From Ctena decussata (lineage: Eukaryota > Mollusca > Bivalvia > Lucinida > Lucinidae): a DNA stretch of 64,000 nt. Location: contig OZ022499.1 of NCBI GenBank assembly GCA_963989385.1, positions 47,853,757 through 47,917,756 of the forward strand, written 5' to 3'. The notes beneath the pieces were generated by a model. It was given only the letters and a program-made list of their open reading frames with translations. It searched no databases and was not told the origin of the DNA. The position numbers and the translations under genes are program-made. Below are positions 58,983 through 64,000 of this stretch, one piece after another. Every line of letters begins with the position of its first letter. Position 1 is the first letter of the stretch.

Positions 58983-59099
58983 CAGTATTTTAAAAAGGTT
59001 TACTGTTTTTATTTACAAAACACAATGTTTCTGACACACAATATTTATTTCAAGCTTTTACTACATTTATTTCTATTTCATGTCTAACATATTTATTTA

Positions 59100-59360
59100 T
59101 CTTAATTTACCCTACTGGGGTTGAAACACTGTTAGTTCCAGTGGCTTAGGACTTAATGACGGCAGAGTAGAACTTCACCTTGTCTGATGATTGAGATATA
59201 CCCTGCTGGGATACTGATTTTACCGTACCCTCAGTATGGAAATTGAAACACAATCGGTTTCAGTGGGAATGGACTCATAACAGCAGAGTATACCTTTATC
59301 CATTCAGATCAAAGTGTACCCTGCTGGGGTACTGGTTTTACCGCATCATCAGTCACATTG
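59100..59360 (+). repeat. tandem pair, about 125 bp unit
   Basis: TTGAAACAC-TTAG-TTCCAGTGG, CAGCAGAGTA and TACCCTGCTGGG(G/A)TACTG recur twice with moderate divergence. Confidence 0.6.
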
Positions 59361-60107
59361 TTGTCGTTGTTTCTATTCTTATAACGTTGTTCCCCAGGTG
59401 GCTCAGCTTAACGTATTCATAGTTGCAAACATCGTACCATCATTCATTAATTTCAGTAGAAGCTAGTCTTGTAAGTTCATTGAGAAAACTAAAAACTGAG
59501 CTCAACTTATCATGCCAGTACTATTTTTTATAATAAAACCAGTAATCTATGATTTCATAGATAAGAAATATAAGACTGGCAAAAGTTTTGACACATAAGA
59601 GTATTATGATTAATTGCAGCAGCATATTAATTTCTAACAAGGGAAATAAATCTTGTATAAACACAAACCAGCAATGAAACAACTTAAAGCTTTCAAATAA
59701 AATGCGCGATTCTACCACATAAGTATCTTCCGACAATTTATAAAACTACTGACAAAATTATGATGCATTCGAGACTCCATGTACCCACCTTTACAACAGA
59801 AAAAGTAGATGTTTCTTTGTCGAAATATTTGTGCGTTTATGATTACCGAACATCTACCGAAATGTTTTGAACTATTGCAGAAGCTAAGGGTGAGGATTGG
59901 GATATGATAAAACTGGTTTAAGCCTCCATCCCGCCCTCAGTTGTTTATTACTAACCATTCCACTGTTACTTGTTTTTGTTGTCTATATTTATACTTTCGT
60001 TCATCTATTATGTGTGTGATCTTTGAGTGGTATTTGCTTAGTTTAAGTTAGGAAAGAGCTGTTTGTTCGGTTAACCCTGCGTGGCTTTCTTGAACTGCTC
60101 TAAAATT
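59361..60107. other. no gene seen
   Basis: AT-rich sequence without an exon or repeat that I can support, up to the MITE at 60108. Confidence 0.35.
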
Positions 60108-60343
60108 GAGCCGCGACACGAGAAAACCAACAATGTGGTTGTGCGCCCAGCGCAGACTCAGATCAGCCTGGGCATCCGCCCAGTCTGATCAGAGTCTTCG
60201 CTGTCCGCATGAAGGTAGCTTAGACACTTAGCTACCCTTTAAGCCCTTGGCGAAGAGTCTGATCGGACACGGAAGTTGCTCAAGCTGACCTGAGTTTGCA
60301 TTGGGCGCACAACCACATTGTTGGTTTTGTCGTGTCGCGGCTC
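60108..60343. mobile_element. 236-bp near-palindromic MITE, copy 4
   Basis: GAGCCGCGACACGAGAAAAC ... GTCGTGTCGCGGCTC, same length. The right half is more diverged. It lies directly upstream of the candidate exon at 60380. Confidence 0.88.
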
Positions 60344-60379
60344 AATGATGTAAATACTTCTTTCTTTTTTTGGTCCTAG

Positions 60380-60481
60380 GGCTTAATATGGGGTCTGATT
60401 GTATTTTGCCTGATCATTGCATCTTTTTACATGACTTTTTACAAATACGTAGTATACATATTGAAAACAAAAGAGGGATAG
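60380..60481 (+). CDS. candidate terminal exon: membrane segment and short basic tail
   Basis: A long pyrimidine tract and TCCTAG acceptor are followed by 33 codons and TAG. They encode GLIWGLIVFCLIIASFYMTF, then a tail YKYVVYILKTKEG. A single hydrophobic helix followed by a short Lys-rich tail is typical of the last exon of a type I membrane protein. The phase is 0. No upstream exon of the same gene was identified, and a partly similar nucleotide stretch at 35090-35140 warns that this may instead be repeat sequence. Confidence 0.3.
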   Translation, partial: GLIWGLIVFCLIIASFYMTFYKYVVYILKTKEG

Positions 60482-60639
60482 ATCTAAACTATATATTGGA
60501 AATACATATATTTTCTAATTTTATATATCCATACGAACACGGTTTGATTGTTTTAATGAGAAAAGAGAATTTCTCGCACAATGATAGTTACTTCGTGCGA
60601 TATAAATATAGCAGCGACTACTATGAAAGATCGGGTTGA

Positions 60640-61110
60640 TATCTCACTTCCTACTTCTCTCTTCCTATTCCTAGTCTCGTGCTCCTAGTACTAGGAAGCA
60701 AGAAAAGAAAACTAGGAACTATGAAGTGAGCAGTAGGAACTGACAAGTGAGAACTAGGAAGTAAGGAGAAGGGAATGGGAAGTAGGAAGGATAGCTTGTT
60801 GGTTTGATGTCCTATAACAGTATTTCAGCCATATCAAGACGATAGGAAGATTTTTTATGAAGGGCTCTTTGAAGTGCCATAAGGTTTGGACTGGATAGCC
60901 TACAGTGGTACGTGATGGGGAAGTAAGAATAAAAAGTATGAAGTAAGCATATTGAACAATGAAGTCGGACATTGGAAGATAGAAGTAGGAACTGGGATAT
61001 GATGAGTTGGAAGTGAGAAGTTGAAATACGAAGTGGGAACTAAGAAATTGGAAGTGGAAGATAGGAAGTGAGACATAAGGACTTGGAATAAGGAAAGGAA
61101 AGTTAGAAGC
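60640..61110 (+). repeat. purine-rich GAAGT/GTAGGAA low-complexity field, part 1
   Basis: Many short variants of AGGAAGTGAGAA and TAGGAACT. A CTTCCTA-rich block at the left end can pair with the purine-rich rest. Not coding. Confidence 0.75.
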
Positions 61111-61589
61111 GAAACCTATGCCGTGAAAGAACTTCCTAAGTATTCTACAATACGAATTATCAGCGGTATCTTGTTACTTCCCGTTTCCTAGGTCCTACTC
61201 CTCACTTCCTGGTTGCTAGATTTCAGTTCCTAAATGAGAACTAGCAAGTGTTCCTAAAAGAGAACTAGCGGGCTAAAATGTGTTCTCTTTGTGGTCATTG
61301 AAAATTGTCACGATGACAAAGTTGTTTGTATTTTGCGGTTTTCTTTGTTCCGGCCGACGGAGCGGGGCGATGGTCGGATGGCTGTATAGATAGAAGCATA
61401 TATATAAGTGGCGTTTTAAAGCTCCTCAGCACCATGGTTTACATTGTCAGTATAATTCTGGCATTAGAAAATTACCTGTCATGTTGATATGCATAATATT
61501 GTTGTAGGGGAAAACCTGTAACTAATATTGTGAGAACTTGTAGCCCGACCCCTTTGCTATGTTAAGTAAGGCAATAACATATGCATAAA

Positions 61590-61920
61590 CTAAGTGAGAA
61601 CTGAGAAGTTGGAAGCACTAGGGAATAGGGAGTGAGAATGAGGATAAAATATAGGATGTGAGAAGTTAGAAGTGATAATTATAAAGTACGAAGGAAGAAG
61701 TAGGAAGTAAGAAATGGAATTGTGAAGTGAGAAGTAGAAGTGAGAAGTAAGAACTTTGAAGTGAGTCGTAAGAATTTAATATAATAAGAAGTGAGACGTA
61801 GGAAGTGAGAAATAGGAGAAAGGAAGAAAGAAGTAGAAAGTTAGAACTTGGAAGTAGACAACAGGAAGCTAAAAGCGAGAACCGGAAAGCAAGGAATCAA
61901 AACTTGAAACGATCTACGTG
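61590..61920 (+). repeat. purine-rich GAAGT field, part 2
   Basis: Same GAAGTGAGAAGTAGAAG-type repeat, separated from part 1 by about 480 bp of ordinary sequence. Confidence 0.75.
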
Positions 61921-61945
61921 TTCTGTAATTTCATATGTTAGGAAC

Positions 61946-62164
61946 TAGGGTAGAGTCGGGTAGCTTCGAACAGCGGGTAAATTCGGACATACTATTGCAA
62001 ACAGTGAAAATCCAGATGAGACGGCTCATAATGAGCAGTCTCATCAGGACTTTCACACTTTGCCCAGTTATTTTTGTTTTAATTCCAAACAACTGACACA
62101 TAAAGGAAAAAAAATGTCACTGTCCGAATTTACCTGCTGTCCGAAATTACCCGACTCTACCCTA
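61946..62164. mobile_element. 219-bp MITE with about 44-bp inverted repeats
   Basis: TAGGGTAGAGTCGGGTAGCT at the left is mirrored by TACCCGACTCTACCCTA at the right, and the inner GGTAAATTCGGACA / TGTCCGAATTTACC also pairs. A second inner hairpin GATGAGACGGCTC / GAGCAGTCTCATC is present. Possible TA target. Confidence 0.85.
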
Positions 62165-62929
62165 GAAAATGAGAACAAGGAACTAAAAGGTTAGAAGTAT
62201 GAAGTGATGTCAACACAGATCTTTCTTAGGCATGTGTCAAGTATTCTGACTGTTTTTCAATATTTTGTATACTATATGCAGGAATTAATTTTGTACATTT
62301 GAACTGACGTTTGAATATATTTCACACATTTAAACATGTCTTTCTGACTCGTGTTTAATTACTTGTATTGGCACATAGATAGATATTCGTTTTTCAGTCC
62401 CAGAAAGCACTGGAAGCGGGTAAAATGCATTTGCACATAGTTCAGATGCAGATCTGATGCTGTCTGATCGAGGAGCAATCTGATCAGGGCATACAGCCTT
62501 CCAACAATGACAGTTACCCATGTGGAAATAATTTACTATGGCAATTTGCCAAGCTTCTTGATCTTGTTGATATGAGGAAAAGTACCATATCACATATAAG
62601 ATTTTGTTTTTCGTCTGAACTGTTTTCGCTTCAGGTACGTTACATTGAAACATCATTGTATCAACATTGAGTCTAAGTTATGACGATACATTTATATCGC
62701 TTCAATGGTGTTTCAATGTTTTATGACGGCTTCTAATCCATAAATTGTTGATGCGACCAAAAAGGTCGTGTAGATTCCCTCTGGTCTATAAAATTGTGGA
62801 CGCGAACACGGAACATTTCGGTCAGACAGAGTCTAAAGGCAGGGTAATCTGATAGCCTTTGTCTACCCGGCTCCCATAATGCCATACGGCAACTAAGGCC
62901 AGGAAACTACCTTCCATGTTTTTACCAGA

Positions 62930-63190
62930 TACATGACAACATTGCTGATGCAACGGCTCATGCCTTAATTGATTGACAGTAACTCAGCTCGGGTTAGATG
63001 GTTTTAACTGTGTGTGCAAGATGTTGCTAGGCAGCCATTACCCACAAACCCCGTTGCGTAGGAAAGGACGTGGCATGGCAGCAATAGAGTCATGCGTGCG
63101 TGTGTGACTGTCATAAAAACATGGAAGGTGGTTCCTTCGCCTACATTTGCCGACAGGAATAATGGGAAAAAATGAACCACACGTTCTAAA
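62930..63190 (+). repeat. dispersed repeat, second copy
   Basis: Landmarks CAAGATGTTGCTAGGCAGCC, ATTACCCACAAACCCCG and GGAAGGTGGTTCCTTC parallel the copy at 42430-42690. Confidence 0.6.
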
Positions 63191-63522
63191 ATTTTATTAC
63201 CAGAGTTGATGTCACGATCACATACTATAACGTTAACGTTTCAAAAGACAACAATCTTAAACCGACCATGAAAATCAGCTACAACGCAATTTTCATGTCA
63301 TAAAGTCTCCATGCAGCCAATTACCAGAACACATATAACGTATTTTTTCCCACACTGTGAGATCAATTTTTCGAAGTGTCCCGATAAATGACTTTATTTC
63401 ATATAACAGACAGACAGACAGTAAATTTACTCTCTCAAAGTACATGTATACATGACATGGTATAGGAATTACTCTAGTAATAATCATCATGGCAAACGGA
63501 CGGTTGATCATGTACTAATATA

Positions 63523-64000
63523 CACCTGGAAAAAAGTTAAGCACCCGTAGTAGAAATTCATTTGTTTCCATCGAGCATCATAGAAAGAACAACCAGATGT
63601 TGAAATAAATTGATTTTAAATGCAATTCAAAAATCGGAACATCTAACATATTCTGACTGAATTGGGGGCCATCAGTTGTCAAAATAATGATACTTTTTTC
63701 TGGAATAGAAGACGGTCCTATTAAATGTAGACGTTGAACCTGAGACTCTTATTCGCGGACTCATTGAGTAACGTAACTTTTACAAGCTTTAGACGTCATG
63801 TGCTTGTCAAATCAGTCATTTCTGGGTATAAACAACCAATGAACCACGATGTTCCTTGATTGCAGCCCCAAAGTTAAACAAACCACTTTTTCGTTCAAAA
63901 CTTAGCGCGCTTTCAATTAAATTTTTTGACCGATTTACTTCCTACTGATGCCCATTCACTCGGATATCAAGAAGCAGTTTATAAAGGCTTAATAATTATT
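63523..64000 (+). mobile_element. possible left end of a Tc1/mariner-like element, cut by window
   Basis: ACACCTGGAAAAAAGTTAAG resembles the terminal repeat of some Tc1-type elements, but the other end lies outside the window. No transposase frame is visible in the part seen. Confidence 0.3.

Overview
The window is AT-rich, intron-rich animal DNA with no bacterial-style gene packing. The repeats point to a bivalve mollusc, probably a heterodont (venerid-like) clam. They include pearl-like elements (terminal hairpin, GTCCGTC microsatellite, ~145-160 bp tandem core), short palindromic MITEs, tRNA-derived SINEs with CAAC tails and decayed LINE fragments. The phylum call rests on repeat style and is inference.

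One gene is well supported. On the + strand, twelve exons between 17710 and 56094 join in a single reading frame, with matching splice phases at every junction, into a 653-residue C-terminal-complete protein. It is a divergent mucolipin (TRPML) endolysosomal cation channel. In order it has: a basic N-terminal helix, S1, a luminal domain with N-glycosylation sequons, S2-S4, S5, a pore with an NGDE filter, S6, and a long cytosolic tail ending in a cysteine cluster. The extreme N-terminal exon(s) were not found. The 38 kb span is mostly intron filled with repeats; intron 3 is 4.6 kb, intron 5 is 6.3 kb and intron 11 is 10.6 kb.

Region by region. 1-3.5 kb: no gene seen; a reverse-transcriptase-type fragment and a short GC-rich tandem repeat. 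3.5-6 kb: two mariner-like non-autonomous elements. 6-10 kb: tandem duplications, including three ~540 bp units that each carry a candidate 48/51-nt exon for a Cys-rich EGF-like segment. 10-16.4 kb: a decayed ORF, a fold-back repeat, a LINE relic, a strong palindrome and a pearl-like insertion whose empty site survives in a neighbouring duplicate. 17.7-56.1 kb: the mucolipin gene with nested pearl-like/Helitron-like elements, MITEs and SINEs. 56.1-64 kb: its probable 3' UTR, tandem repeats, a SINE with a 14-bp target duplication, two weak candidate exons of unknown genes, a purine-rich repeat field and more MITEs.

No operon, CRISPR array or rRNA is present, and no convincing free-standing tRNA gene. 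The most interesting items are the divergent TRPML channel (altered filter acid, one luminal disulfide instead of two), the tandemly triplicated Cys-rich micro-exon, and an internally documented empty site for a pearl-like element.
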